64,000 bases of DNA from an uncultured Prevotellaceae bacterium. Its GTDB lineage: Bacteria > Bacteroidota > Bacteroidia > Bacteroidales > Bacteroidaceae. The stretch covers positions 1 to 64,000 of the forward strand of contig ONNV01000006.1 in NCBI GenBank assembly GCA_900319225.1. Reading direction: 5' to 3'. The translations under genes and the position numbers were made by a program. Positions 47,604 through 55,711 of the stretch are shown piece by piece. Position 1 is the stretch's first letter. Each line of letters opens with the position of its first letter. The notes below the pieces were generated by a model. It made no database searches. It saw nothing but the letters and a program-made list of their open reading frames with translations, and was not told the DNA's origin.

Positions 47604-47632
47604 CGAATTTAGCAAATCAAATTCATTCGCAA
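47604..47632 (-). promoter_or_regulatory. possible promoter of the MFS transporter
   Basis: Minus strand TAAATTCG (one mismatch to TAnnTTTG) with TTG 18 bases upstream. Confidence 0.35.
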
Positions 47633-47671
47633 TAAAAAAACGCCTAAAACGCATTTAAAATGGCCCCACGA

Positions 47672-47703
47672 GCCTTTCAGTTAGTAAAAATTAGTTAACT
47701 TTG
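47672..47703 (+). promoter_or_regulatory. promoter of the 47732 operon
   Basis: Perfect -7 box TAACTTTG at 47696-47703. A weak -33 element (CTTTC, about 47674-47678) lies near the expected distance. ATG follows 28 bases after the -7 box. Confidence 0.5.
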
Positions 47704-47731
47704 CACGCTATTATACACATACGCGTACGCG

Positions 47732-49153
47732 ATGGGATACAAAAGGACATTGGTTCGTTTCATCTTAACAGCTGTCATTACGGCATTTAGCGCCATGATG
47801 GCACTCCCTGCGTATGCTGAGAGACACTCCAAGGCCGATTACCTTCTGCATGTAGGCGACACCGTAGTGCAACGCATCATGCCCAAGCCGGAGTCCGACA
47901 GTCTCTACGTTTCAACCATCTACACTGAGATCCATTTCAGGCTCAACAAGGCCGACCTGGACATAGACTACATGGACAACGGTCTTGCCCTGCTCAGTCT
48001 GGACAGGATCATTGACTCACTCGGCATTGAGAACATATCGGCCATTGAGATCATATCGCAGTCATCACCTGAAGGTAGTCTGGACCGAAACACATGGCTC
48101 ACCGAGCACCGTTCAAAAGTCATGATGGAGTACATGTACCGCGTATTCCCGGACCTTAAGGATAAGATATCCATGAACAAGGTCACCGAGTCATGGGAGA
48201 ACCTGGCACAGTACGTGTTCCACGATCCCAACCTGGAGGAGGAGACCAAGCAGAAAATCCTTGACATCATTGACTCCGAGAAGCTGAGCGTGGCCGCCAA
48301 GAAGTCACGGCTCAAGAACACCCTGGGCAGCAACCCCAAGACCGGCGATGTATATACCTACCTCACCAAGTACTACTACCCCGTAATACGTAACTCAGGT
48401 ATCTACATCCTGCATATGCTTGAGCCGGAGCCCGAGTTCCAGCAGGACCCCGAGCGTCCGTATATTGAGGAGCAGCCGGTCAACCCGCAGGATATCAGCT
48501 ACAAACCCATAGAGATACTGCCCGAGCAGCCCGTCCGCAAGCGTCCCGTGCTGGCCGTCAAGACCAACCTGCCCTACTACGCATTCGGCAGGAAAGACCT
48601 GGGATGGGCCCCCATCTACAACATAGAACTTGAGTGGTACCCCTCAGAACTGGGCCGATGGACATGGCTTGCCGAGTGGGAGTTCCCATGGCACTCAGTA
48701 CCGGACAAGCACCAGTATTTCCAGATCCAGAACTGGCAGATTGAGGGCCGACGATACTTCAAGCAGGCCTCACGCCACAGCGGCCATTACCTGTCGGCCT
48801 ACGTAGGCATCAACTACTACGACATCTGTTTTGAGCGCAAGACCGGCCACGGATACCAGGGTGAAGGATTCGGAGGCGGTCTGGGCTACGGATACGTCAT
48901 ACCTCTGGGCAAGAACCCCAACACCCGCTGGAAGATGGAGCTCTTTATCAAGGGCGGATTCTACATGTCATTCTACGACCCGTATGACGCAGGATCACCC
49001 TTTGCCGGCAAGTACTATTACGATTGGATAGACTCGCCCTCACTGTTCATCAAACGTAACAGGATATTCCGCTGGTTAGGCCCCACAGGCGGCGGCATAT
49101 CACTCAGCTATGACCTGGTGCGCAAGACCCCCAAGTCAAAAGAGAAGAAATAA
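47732..49153 (+). CDS. DUF3575/OmpA-like outer-membrane protein
   Basis: 473 residues with a Sec signal (MALPAYAERH). The N-terminal half has an OmpA-like fold with TEIHFRLNKADLDIDYMDN, IEIISQSSPEGSLDRNTWL and HRSKVMMEYM. A Pro-rich linker (about 245-275) leads into a DUF3575 barrel starting VLAVKTNLPYYAFGRKDLGW and ending FRWLGPTGGGISLSYDLV. Same architecture as the fimbrial operon protein at 23366-24757, yet no fimbrillin genes follow it. Instead two BamA-type barrels come next, 22 bases downstream. Function unknown; outer-membrane location is a safe inference. Confidence 0.82.
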   Translation: MGYKRTLVRFILTAVITAFSAMMALPAYAERHSKADYLLHVGDTVVQRIMPKPESDSLYVSTIYTEIHFRLNKADLDIDYMDNGLALLSLDRIIDSLGIENISAIEIISQSSPEGSLDRNTWLTEHRSKVMMEYMYRVFPDLKDKISMNKVTESWENLAQYVFHDPNLEEETKQKILDIIDSEKLSVAAKKSRLKNTLGSNPKTGDVYTYLTKYYYPVIRNSGIYILHMLEPEPEFQQDPERPYIEEQPVNPQDISYKPIEILPEQPVRKRPVLAVKTNLPYYAFGRKDLGWAPIYNIELEWYPSELGRWTWLAEWEFPWHSVPDKHQYFQIQNWQIEGRRYFKQASRHSGHYLSAYVGINYYDICFERKTGHGYQGEGFGGGLGYGYVIPLGKNPNTRWKMELFIKGGFYMSFYDPYDAGSPFAGKYYYDWIDSPSLFIKRNRIFRWLGPTGGGISLSYDLVRKTPKSKEKK

Positions 49154-49175
49154 GTCCTTTTTCAACAATCATAAC

Positions 49176-50462
49176 ATGAAAAAAATCTGCTCATTCATTG
49201 CCGCAATCATACTCTCCATGCCGTTCATGGCACAGGAGGCAGAAATAATAAAGAGTGGCTGGAATTTTGGCCCGCTGCCCGTAGTAGGTTTTGACTCAGA
49301 CCTGGGTTTCCAGTACGGAGTCTGCTGTGACATATTCAATTACGGTGACGGCACCAACTACCCGCAGTATGACTACAAGATCAACGTGGAGGCATCGACC
49401 TACACCAAAGGCTCCAGCATCCTGCGCACATACGGCGACTTCAAGACACTCATCCCTGACGGCAAGCTCTTCTTTGACATAACCTATTTCAACGCACCCA
49501 AGTTCGGATTCTACGGATTCAACGGATTCGCACAGAAATATGACCCCGACCAGCTGGCATGGGCACCCGGCGCAACCCCGCAGTCCGATGCCAAATCAGG
49601 CTACAACTTCATGTCCCGCAACCAGTTCCGCGCCTTGGTAAGCGTACGCAAGACCTTGGCCGATAACCTGAGCGCCGCAGCCGGTGTGGCATTCTACCAT
49701 ATCACCACAGACCGCCTGAACCTTAAGGACTACGACGGTCAGAGCACCCTCTATGACGAGTATCTGGCCAAAGGCCTTATCCGCAGTGATGAGAAAGACG
49801 GCGGTAACGTGACCCAGCTGCGTGCCGGACTTGTATATGACAGCCGCAATCATGACAGTGACCCCACCAGAGGAGAGAACGTTGAGGCATCGCTGGTATA
49901 CAGCCCCGACCTCATTGACGGCCGCGGATACAGCAACCTGGGATTCCACCTGAGCATGAGCCAGTTCATGTCGGCCTATAATGACCGAATCACATTTGCC
50001 TACCGCGCCCTGGTACAGGCCAACCTGTGGGGCGATATCCCGTACTACTTTACCAACAACATCAACAGCATGTTCTTCCGCAAGATGTACACTGAAGGTC
50101 TGGGCGGAAACGCATCGGTACGTGGTCTTAACCGCAACGGCGTGCTGGGTAACGGATTCCTTATGCTCAACGTGGAGCTGCGCTGGCGTATCTATGATTT
50201 CAAATTCATAAACCAGAACTGGCAGATTGCCACCAACCCCTTCTTTGACGCAGGTAAGATACTGCAACCCTACCGTCTGGACGAGCAGAAGGAGGCCGGC
50301 ATGTATAACGGTGACGAGTATGCGCCCCACTACACCGCCGGACTGGGCATCAAACTGGTCATGAACCACAACATGGTGGTATCATTTGAGGGAGGCAAGC
50401 CCTTCAGCAAGAATGACGGCAAGGGTCTGTGGACCAATATCGGATTCAATTATCTCTTCTAA
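49176..50462 (+). CDS. BamA/TamA-type outer-membrane beta-barrel protein
   Basis: 428 residues from the ATG at 49176; the frame is open further up to 49110, but that part reads through the previous gene and would destroy the signal peptide (FIAAIILSMPFMAQ). No POTRA domains. The barrel carries Bac_surface_Ag hallmarks: YDSRNHDSDPTRGENVEASL, a GGNASVRGLNRNGV loop equivalent to the conserved L/V-R-G motif, and a final GLWTNIGFNYLF strand. Its neighbour at 50466 is a close paralogue. Substrate or partner unknown; Bacteroidota have many such POTRA-less barrels. Confidence 0.85.
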   Translation: MKKICSFIAAIILSMPFMAQEAEIIKSGWNFGPLPVVGFDSDLGFQYGVCCDIFNYGDGTNYPQYDYKINVEASTYTKGSSILRTYGDFKTLIPDGKLFFDITYFNAPKFGFYGFNGFAQKYDPDQLAWAPGATPQSDAKSGYNFMSRNQFRALVSVRKTLADNLSAAAGVAFYHITTDRLNLKDYDGQSTLYDEYLAKGLIRSDEKDGGNVTQLRAGLVYDSRNHDSDPTRGENVEASLVYSPDLIDGRGYSNLGFHLSMSQFMSAYNDRITFAYRALVQANLWGDIPYYFTNNINSMFFRKMYTEGLGGNASVRGLNRNGVLGNGFLMLNVELRWRIYDFKFINQNWQIATNPFFDAGKILQPYRLDEQKEAGMYNGDEYAPHYTAGLGIKLVMNHNMVVSFEGGKPFSKNDGKGLWTNIGFNYLF

Positions 50463-50465
50463 GTG

Positions 50466-51791
50466 ATGACCATACGCCGCCTGTCCATACTGTCAGCGTT
50501 ACTGGTACTTCTTGCGCCGGGAATTGCAGCACAGGACAGCAACCGGCAGACAGCCAAGGACGGATGGTCCGTGAACCCGGTTCCCGCGCTTGCCTATGAC
50601 TCGGATTTTGGCATCATGGCGGGCGGTTTCCTGGATATAAACTACTACGGAGGCCTGTATCCCAATTACAAGCACCGTCTCTGCATGGAGGCGCTCACCT
50701 ACTCCAAGCACTCCAGCTTCTACATGCTGCAGTATGACACCAAGTACCTTATTCCGGGTATAAGGACATCGGCCAAGATATTCTTTGACAACAACCCGCT
50801 CTACTGGTTCTACGGGTTCAACGGCTCCATACATGACTATGACCGCAACCTGAACTGCAACCATGACAACGGCATTGCCTACTACAGCTATGACCGCAAG
50901 TTCATCAACACACGTCTGGAGTTCAGCGGCGGGTTCTCAACACATCTGGACTGGACAGCCAAGTTCTCATACTGGCATTACTGGATAAGGGAACTCAACT
51001 GGGAGGGGTATGACTCAGACAACACCCTGTTCCGTGAGTACCGCCAGATGGGCCTGATTGAGGACTCCGAGTCAAACGGAGGTGACGTGATGGAGTTCCA
51101 GGCCGGACTTAAGTTTGACACACGTGACATAGAGGCAGCCCCCACCCGTGGCATCTATGCCGATATAAACGTAGGCTATGCGCCCGATATATTCAGCACA
51201 GGATATGACTATCTCAAGCTGGCAGCCAGGTTCCGCCAGTACCTGAGTCTGGGAACCGAGCGTCTGGTTCTGGCCTACAGCATAGCCTATCAGGGCACTC
51301 TGGCTGGCAACCAGCCCTTCTATACGCAGTCATACATAATGCATTTCAAACCGTCCGACGGTCTGGGCGGCGCCACCACCCTGCGCGGCATACTTTACAA
51401 CCGCGTCACCGGCAATGACTATCTGTGGGGCAATTTTGAACTGCGTGCCCGCGTGATTGACATGAATCTGATAGGACGCCGCATATTCGGTGTCATCACC
51501 CCCTTCTTTGATGCCGGAGCCATAGTGCGCCCGTTCCGTTTTGACCGCCAGACCGATGCACTTTACAGCAAGTATACTGATAAGTGCGCCGCTGACAATG
51601 TGACAGCCATGCCAAAGGATGAGTATCGGTCTTCACTGCTCAACAAGGCCCGTGAGCTGCATATGAGTGCGGGAATCAGCGCCCAGCTGGTGATTGACTA
51701 CAATTTCATCCCCACATTCACGTTTGGCATACCTTTTGATAAAAGAGACGGTGACTACGGTCTCTACATGACGTTGGATTATATATTCTAG
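50466..51791 (+). CDS. BamA/TamA-type outer-membrane beta-barrel protein, paralogue
   Basis: 441 residues from the ATG at 50466 (a GTG at 50463 is directly adjacent). Signal peptide LLAPGIAAQ, then a POTRA-less barrel with FDTRDIEAAPTRGIYADINV, GLGGATTLRGILYNRV and the end strand GLYMTLDYIF. The start abuts the stop codon of its paralogue, so the two are co-translated and may form a pair or be a recent duplication. Next comes the CobW-type gene after only 5 bases. Confidence 0.85.
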   Translation: MTIRRLSILSALLVLLAPGIAAQDSNRQTAKDGWSVNPVPALAYDSDFGIMAGGFLDINYYGGLYPNYKHRLCMEALTYSKHSSFYMLQYDTKYLIPGIRTSAKIFFDNNPLYWFYGFNGSIHDYDRNLNCNHDNGIAYYSYDRKFINTRLEFSGGFSTHLDWTAKFSYWHYWIRELNWEGYDSDNTLFREYRQMGLIEDSESNGGDVMEFQAGLKFDTRDIEAAPTRGIYADINVGYAPDIFSTGYDYLKLAARFRQYLSLGTERLVLAYSIAYQGTLAGNQPFYTQSYIMHFKPSDGLGGATTLRGILYNRVTGNDYLWGNFELRARVIDMNLIGRRIFGVITPFFDAGAIVRPFRFDRQTDALYSKYTDKCAADNVTAMPKDEYRSSLLNKARELHMSAGISAQLVIDYNFIPTFTFGIPFDKRDGDYGLYMTLDYIF

Positions 51792-51796
51792 GAAAT

Positions 51797-53083
51797 ATGA
51801 CTCAAAAAACTCCGGTCCTGCTGCTCACCGGTTATCTGGGCAGCGGTAAGACAACCCTTCTGAACAGGATTCTGACCAACAGCAAGGGCATAAAGTTCGC
51901 GGTAATTGTAAACGATATAGGTGAAGTCAATATCGATGCCAGCCTCATACAGCAAGGCGGCGTGGTAGGCATGAATGATGACAGCCTGGTAGCCCTGCAG
52001 AACGGCTGCATATGCTGCACCCTCAAGATGGACCTTGTGGAGCAGCTGCATCAGATCATCGCGCTACACCGTTTTGACTACATCGTGATTGAGGCCAGCG
52101 GCATCTGCGAGCCCGGCCCCATTGCCCAGACCATCGAGTCCATCCCCCGCATGGAGGCCAAGTACACCAAGGACGGCGTACCCCAGCTGGACTGCATCGT
52201 AACAGTGGTCGATGCCCTGCGCATCCGTGACGAGTTCGGTTGCGGCGACAACCTGGTCAAGAAGGACATAGGCGAGGAGGACCTGGAGAATCTGGTAATC
52301 CAGCAGATTGAGTTCTGCAACATCGTGCTCCTGAACAAAGCATCCGAGGTAAGTGCCGATGAGCTGCTGCGTATACGTAAGGTGGTTCGCGCCCTGCAGC
52401 CCCGTGCCCGCATACTGGAGTGCGACTACGGTGACATAGACCTGGACAACATACTCAACACCAATGCTTTTGATTTTGAGCGCGTGGCCACCAGCGCCAC
52501 CTGGATCCAGGAGATTGAAAAGCGTGGTTCCGAGCTTGAGCATCAGGATGACGATGATGACGACGACGATGACGAGCACGAGCATCACCACCACCATGAT
52601 GATGACGATGACGATCATGATGAGCATGAGCACCATCACGAGCATGAGCATGAGCATCACCACGACCACGAGCACCATCACCACCATCACGACCATGAAG
52701 GCGGTGAAGTTGAGGAGTATGGCATCGGCACATATGTATATTATGCACGCCGCCCCATGGATTTGAACCGTTTTGACTGGTTCGTGTCCAAGAAGTGGCC
52801 CAAGGGTGTCATCCGCACCAAAGGTATGTGCTATTTTACCGATGAGTTTGACATCTGCTACCTGTTTGAGCAGGCCGGAAAGCAGATGAGTCTTAAGAAT
52901 GCCGGACAGTGGTACGCCACCATGCCCGAGAACCAGCTGGCCAACATGCTGCGTTCTGACCCCACTCTGGCCGCCGACTGGGACGAGCAGTACGGTGACC
53001 GGATGCAGAAGCTGGTATTCATCGGCCAGAATCTGGATAAGGCTTACATCAAAAAAGAACTTGACGCCTGCCTTGTAGACTAA
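51797..53083 (+). CDS. CobW/COG0523-family metal-chaperone GTPase with His/Asp-rich tract
   Basis: 428 residues. P-loop GYLGSGKT at 12-19, metal-site CICC at 71-74 (GCICCTL), the EASGICEPGPIAQTI switch region, an NKAS base motif, and a CobW C-terminal domain in the last 110 residues (RPMDLNRFDWF, WYATMPE). Between them, at about 247-300, lies a tract made almost only of Asp, Glu and His, a metal-buffering feature known in zinc-related members. GTP-driven zinc delivery to client proteins is the likely role, and the downstream Fur-family gene supports zinc. The start is 5 bases behind the barrel gene. Confidence 0.9.
   Translation: MTQKTPVLLLTGYLGSGKTTLLNRILTNSKGIKFAVIVNDIGEVNIDASLIQQGGVVGMNDDSLVALQNGCICCTLKMDLVEQLHQIIALHRFDYIVIEASGICEPGPIAQTIESIPRMEAKYTKDGVPQLDCIVTVVDALRIRDEFGCGDNLVKKDIGEEDLENLVIQQIEFCNIVLLNKASEVSADELLRIRKVVRALQPRARILECDYGDIDLDNILNTNAFDFERVATSATWIQEIEKRGSELEHQDDDDDDDDDEHEHHHHHDDDDDDHDEHEHHHEHEHEHHHDHEHHHHHHDHEGGEVEEYGIGTYVYYARRPMDLNRFDWFVSKKWPKGVIRTKGMCYFTDEFDICYLFEQAGKQMSLKNAGQWYATMPENQLANMLRSDPTLAADWDEQYGDRMQKLVFIGQNLDKAYIKKELDACLVD
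52538..52701 (+). repeat. in-frame low-complexity tract encoding Asp/Glu/His
   Basis: Runs of GAT, GAC, GAG, CAT and CAC codons encode more than fifty acidic or His residues. The periodic trinucleotides make length change by slippage likely. On the opposite strand the same tract produces a long spurious reading frame. Confidence 0.8.
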
Positions 53084-53090
53084 CTCAAAG

Positions 53091-53164
53091 GGGACGGTTC
53101 TGTTCGCGTTGGGGACGGTTCTAAACGCGAACAGAACCGTCCCCAACGCGAACAGAACCGTCCC
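53091..53164. repeat. REP-like perfect inverted repeat (32-bp arms)
   Basis: The arms 53091-53122 and 53133-53164 are exact reverse complements with a 10-base loop. Each arm holds two GGGACGGTTCT cores separated by GTTCGCGTTG. The core is shared with the repeat at 45283-45356. It fills almost the whole gap between the CobW-type and Fur-type genes and ends 2 bases before the ATG of the latter. Confidence 0.92.
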
Positions 53165-53166
53165 TT

Positions 53167-53607
53167 ATGCGTTCACTTGAAAAAATATTAGAAGAGCACG
53201 GGATAAAGCCCACGGCAAACCGGTTGCTGGTACTTAAGGCGTTGGCTGAGAGTCACCGCCCCGTCACTATGGCCGAACTTGAGGATCAGATTGACTCAAT
53301 TGACAAGTCCGGCATATTCCGCACCCTGACCCTTTTCAATGAGAATCATCTGTTGCACCAGATTGATGACGGCTGCGAGGGTGTGCGCTACGAGCTCTGC
53401 CACGCCACCGGTGAGACCGATGACGACCGCCACGTGCATTTCCATTGCGAGGTTTGCCACCGCACATTCTGCCTGGAGGAGATTCCTGTTCCGGCAATTG
53501 ACCTGCCACAGGGATTCATGGCAGAGACCGCCAACTTCATGATTAAAGGCATCTGCCCTGAGTGCGCCGGCAAAGGCAAGACAGCCCACACCCATCACCA
53601 CCATTAA
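53167..53607 (+). CDS. Fur-family metalloregulator, probably Zur-like
   Basis: 146 residues. Winged-helix DNA-binding domain at about 1-85 (GIKPTANRLLVLKALAES, then DKSGIFRTLTLFNENHLL as recognition region). Structural zinc site Cys94/Cys97 (HCEVCHR) with the second pair Cys130/Cys133 (ICPECAG), and His-rich regulatory segment RHVHFHC. The C-terminus ends in a run of four His. Zinc rather than iron sensing is inferred from the CobW-type neighbour and the His tail. The start codon follows directly after a long hairpin, which may depress its translation. Confidence 0.87.
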   Translation: MRSLEKILEEHGIKPTANRLLVLKALAESHRPVTMAELEDQIDSIDKSGIFRTLTLFNENHLLHQIDDGCEGVRYELCHATGETDDDRHVHFHCEVCHRTFCLEEIPVPAIDLPQGFMAETANFMIKGICPECAGKGKTAHTHHHH

Positions 53608-54674
53608 TGGAAAAGGTTCTGCTACATACATGCTGTGCGCCCTGCAGCGGAGCCATCATCGAGTGGATGATGCAGAACGGCTACACCCCCACCATATACT
53701 ACTGCAACCCCAACATCTACCCCTTTGAGGAGTACATGGTACGCAAGGAGGAGTGCTCCCAATACGCCCGCAGCCTGGGTCTGGAGATAGTGGATGCCGA
53801 TTATGACCACTCCGCCTGGCAATGCTGCATTGCAGGACTTGAGGGTGAGCCCGAGCGCGGCAAGCGCTGCCTGGAGTGCTTTAAGATGCGCCTTCTGAGC
53901 GCCGCCCGTTATGCATCGGAACACGGATTCAGCACTTTTACATCCACCCTTGATTCAAGCCGATGGAAACGCCACGACCAGATAGTTGAGGCCGGACAGT
54001 GGGCAGCCGCCCAGTTCCCGGGACTTACATTCTGGGACAGGAACTGGCGCCAGGGAGGCTTGCAGGAACGCCGCTCACAGATCATAAAGGAGCAGGATTT
54101 CTACAACCAGCGCTACTGCGGCTGCGAGTACAGCATGCAAGCCATGCATGATGACAAAAAGCAGACCCGCCAGCGAATCAAAAAACTGATATCGGTAATG
54201 ACACCTGAGCAGAAAGCTGCTCAGTCAGCCGCCATATGGGAGCGTCTGGAACAAAATGAGGCTTTTATAAATGCAACCGACATACTGGCATACTGGTCAA
54301 TGGATGATGAGGTGCAGACCCCCGCATTCATAGACCGTTGGACCGCTGCCGGCAAACGTTTCTACCTGCCTTCAATACAGGGCGATGACCTTATTGTAAA
54401 GCTGTATGACGGCATGCTCCGCCCGGGTGAGCAGTTCGGGATACCCGAGCCTGACGGCGAGCAGGTTCATGACCTGAGCCCCATCACTCTTGTACTGGTT
54501 CCCGGCCGTGCATTTGATGCTCAGGGTAACCGCATGGGACGCGGACGCGGATTCTACGACCGCCTGCTACCACAGCTGCCGCACGCACTTAAGGCCGGAG
54601 TCTGCTTTGACTGCCAGAAACTGCCCGCTGTGCCGGTGGATGAAAACGACATTAAAATGGATTTTGTAATATGA
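53607..54674 (+). CDS. fusion: epoxyqueuosine reductase QueH + 5-formyltetrahydrofolate cyclo-ligase
   Basis: 355 residues from the ATG at 53607, which shares one base with the preceding stop (TAATG). Residues 1-180 are QueH: Cys9-Cys10 (LHTCCAPCS), YYCNPNIYP, Cys88/Cys91 (GKRCLECFKMRL), TLDSSRWKRHD and Cys171/Cys173 (RYCGCEYS). This makes queuosine from epoxyqueuosine in tRNA. Residues about 183-355 are 5-formyl-THF cyclo-ligase, which recycles 5-formyl-THF to methenyl-THF, with LVLVPGRAFD and the nucleotide-site GRGRGFYDR at 311-319. Both halves keep their key motifs. I know of no functional reason for the linkage. Confidence 0.9.
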   Translation: MEKVLLHTCCAPCSGAIIEWMMQNGYTPTIYYCNPNIYPFEEYMVRKEECSQYARSLGLEIVDADYDHSAWQCCIAGLEGEPERGKRCLECFKMRLLSAARYASEHGFSTFTSTLDSSRWKRHDQIVEAGQWAAAQFPGLTFWDRNWRQGGLQERRSQIIKEQDFYNQRYCGCEYSMQAMHDDKKQTRQRIKKLISVMTPEQKAAQSAAIWERLEQNEAFINATDILAYWSMDDEVQTPAFIDRWTAAGKRFYLPSIQGDDLIVKLYDGMLRPGEQFGIPEPDGEQVHDLSPITLVLVPGRAFDAQGNRMGRGRGFYDRLLPQLPHALKAGVCFDCQKLPAVPVDENDIKMDFVI

Positions 54675-55426
54675 TACTCTGGTACTCAGGATGCGGCAAC
54701 AGCCGTTTTGTGGCCGATCAGTTATCGGCTGGGCTTGGTGACAGCAACATGGTATTCATCCCGGAAGCTGCCCGTCAGGCAGCGGCTTTGGAATTCGGCC
54801 CCGATGAGACACTGGGAATAGTCTTTCCCGTGTATTCATGGTCAGTACCCAAACTGGTATCGGAGTTCCTGCGCACGGTCAGCATCAAAGGCAAACCATC
54901 CTATATATTCGCAGCCTGCACCTGCGGCGACCAGACAGGACTCACCTTTGAGCACCTTAAAAAAGACCTCCGCAAGCAGGGCCTCACGCTTGATGCATTC
55001 TTCTCATTCCAGATGCCCGAGACCTACATCAACCTGCCCGGTTTCAGTCTGGACACTCCGGAGAATGCCAAGCGCAAGATTGACGGCACCCGTGAGAGCC
55101 TCCGCGAGGTTATCGGCCTTATTAAACAGCGTGTGCATGGTAATTATGATAAACTGCGCGGCAGCAAGACATTCCTCAAATCCAATATCCTAAAGCCCCT
55201 GTTCTACGGCCTGCTCATTACCGACCGCAAGTTCACGGTATCGGACCAGTGCATAGGTTGTGGCATCTGCGCCAAGAACTGCCCCCTGCAGAACATCACA
55301 ATAGAGAATGACCGCCCCAAATGGAACGGTCATTGCACCAATTGTATGAGCTGCTATCACCGCTGCCCCAAGAACGCCATCAACTTTGGCAGCGCTACCC
55401 AGGGCAAAGGTCAGTATCACTTCTAA
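54671..55426 (+). CDS. EFR1-family ferredoxin (flavodoxin-like + two [4Fe-4S])
   Basis: 251 residues. The N-terminal flavodoxin-like domain has WYSGCGNSRFVADQL for FMN phosphate and GIVFPVYSWSVP. The C-terminus has two ferredoxin-type clusters: Cys194-x2-Cys197-x2-Cys200-x3-Cys204 and Cys222-x2-Cys225-x2-Cys228-x3-Cys232, each ending in Cys-Pro. Electron carrier in the cytosol. It overlaps the QueH fusion gene by ATGA, so it could supply electrons to QueH, which needs a reductant; that link is inference. Confidence 0.9.
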   Translation: MILWYSGCGNSRFVADQLSAGLGDSNMVFIPEAARQAAALEFGPDETLGIVFPVYSWSVPKLVSEFLRTVSIKGKPSYIFAACTCGDQTGLTFEHLKKDLRKQGLTLDAFFSFQMPETYINLPGFSLDTPENAKRKIDGTRESLREVIGLIKQRVHGNYDKLRGSKTFLKSNILKPLFYGLLITDRKFTVSDQCIGCGICAKNCPLQNITIENDRPKWNGHCTNCMSCYHRCPKNAINFGSATQGKGQYHF

Positions 55427-55445
55427 CCCCCACCACCTCCCATCC

Positions 55446-55496
55446 CCCCTGACCTTAGGGAGACAGAACGCACGTAGGAGCATTTTCTTCCCTAAG
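55446..55496. repeat. 51-bp direct repeat, copy A
   Basis: Starts CCCCTGACCTTAGGGAGACA and ends TTCTTCCCTAAG. It differs from the copy at 55528-55578 by only two adjacent bases. Each copy contains CTTAGGGA and TCCCTAAG as hairpin arms. No coding potential. Confidence 0.85.
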
Positions 55497-55527
55497 GTGG
55501 GTAGGAAATACGCTCGTACCTGCGTAA

Positions 55528-55578
55528 CCCCTGACCTTAGGGAGGTAGAACGCACGTAGGAGCATTTTCTTCCCTAAG
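55528..55578. repeat. 51-bp direct repeat, copy B
   Basis: Starts CCCCTGACCTTAGGGAGGTA and ends TTCTTCCCTAAG, 82 bases after copy A. The bases between the copies (55505-55527) contain an imperfect inverted version of the repeat's central ACGCACGTAGGAGC, so the whole block can fold in several ways. Confidence 0.85.
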
Positions 55579-55660
55579 TCCCGCTCCGGCAAACGGAAGC
55601 ATTTGCTCTGCATGGAGCAGAAAATAATACCACCGCACCTGCGTTGGGGGGAGCGGGTAT

Positions 55661-55694
55661 AAAAAAAGGAGAACGCTGGTGTTCTCCTTTTTTT
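55661..55694. terminator. bidirectional intrinsic terminator
   Basis: Seven A, stem GGAGAAC/GTTCTCC with loop GCTGGT, seven T. It serves both the EFR1 gene on the plus strand and the convergent GH3 gene on the minus strand. Confidence 0.95.
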
Positions 55695-55711
55695 GTGGGG
55701 GGGATAGATGC

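Noticed and set aside
49596-50369. 257-codon minus-strand open frame opposite the first BamA-type barrel
   Set aside because: Antisense to a well-supported gene, no domain, no promoter; produced by the codon bias of the real frame.
52064-53146. 360-codon minus-strand open frame opposite the CobW-type gene
   Set aside because: Its middle is a long Val/Met run that is simply the complement of the Asp/His codons; it has no family signature and lies antisense to a gene with clear motifs.
53091-53164. Intrinsic terminator of the CobW-type gene
   Set aside because: The hairpin has no T run on the plus strand and the same core occurs at another locus, which fits a repeat element better; some termination cannot be excluded.
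55446-55578. CRISPR array
   Set aside because: Only two repeat copies of 51 bases with internal hairpins and no cas genes; spacing does not match.
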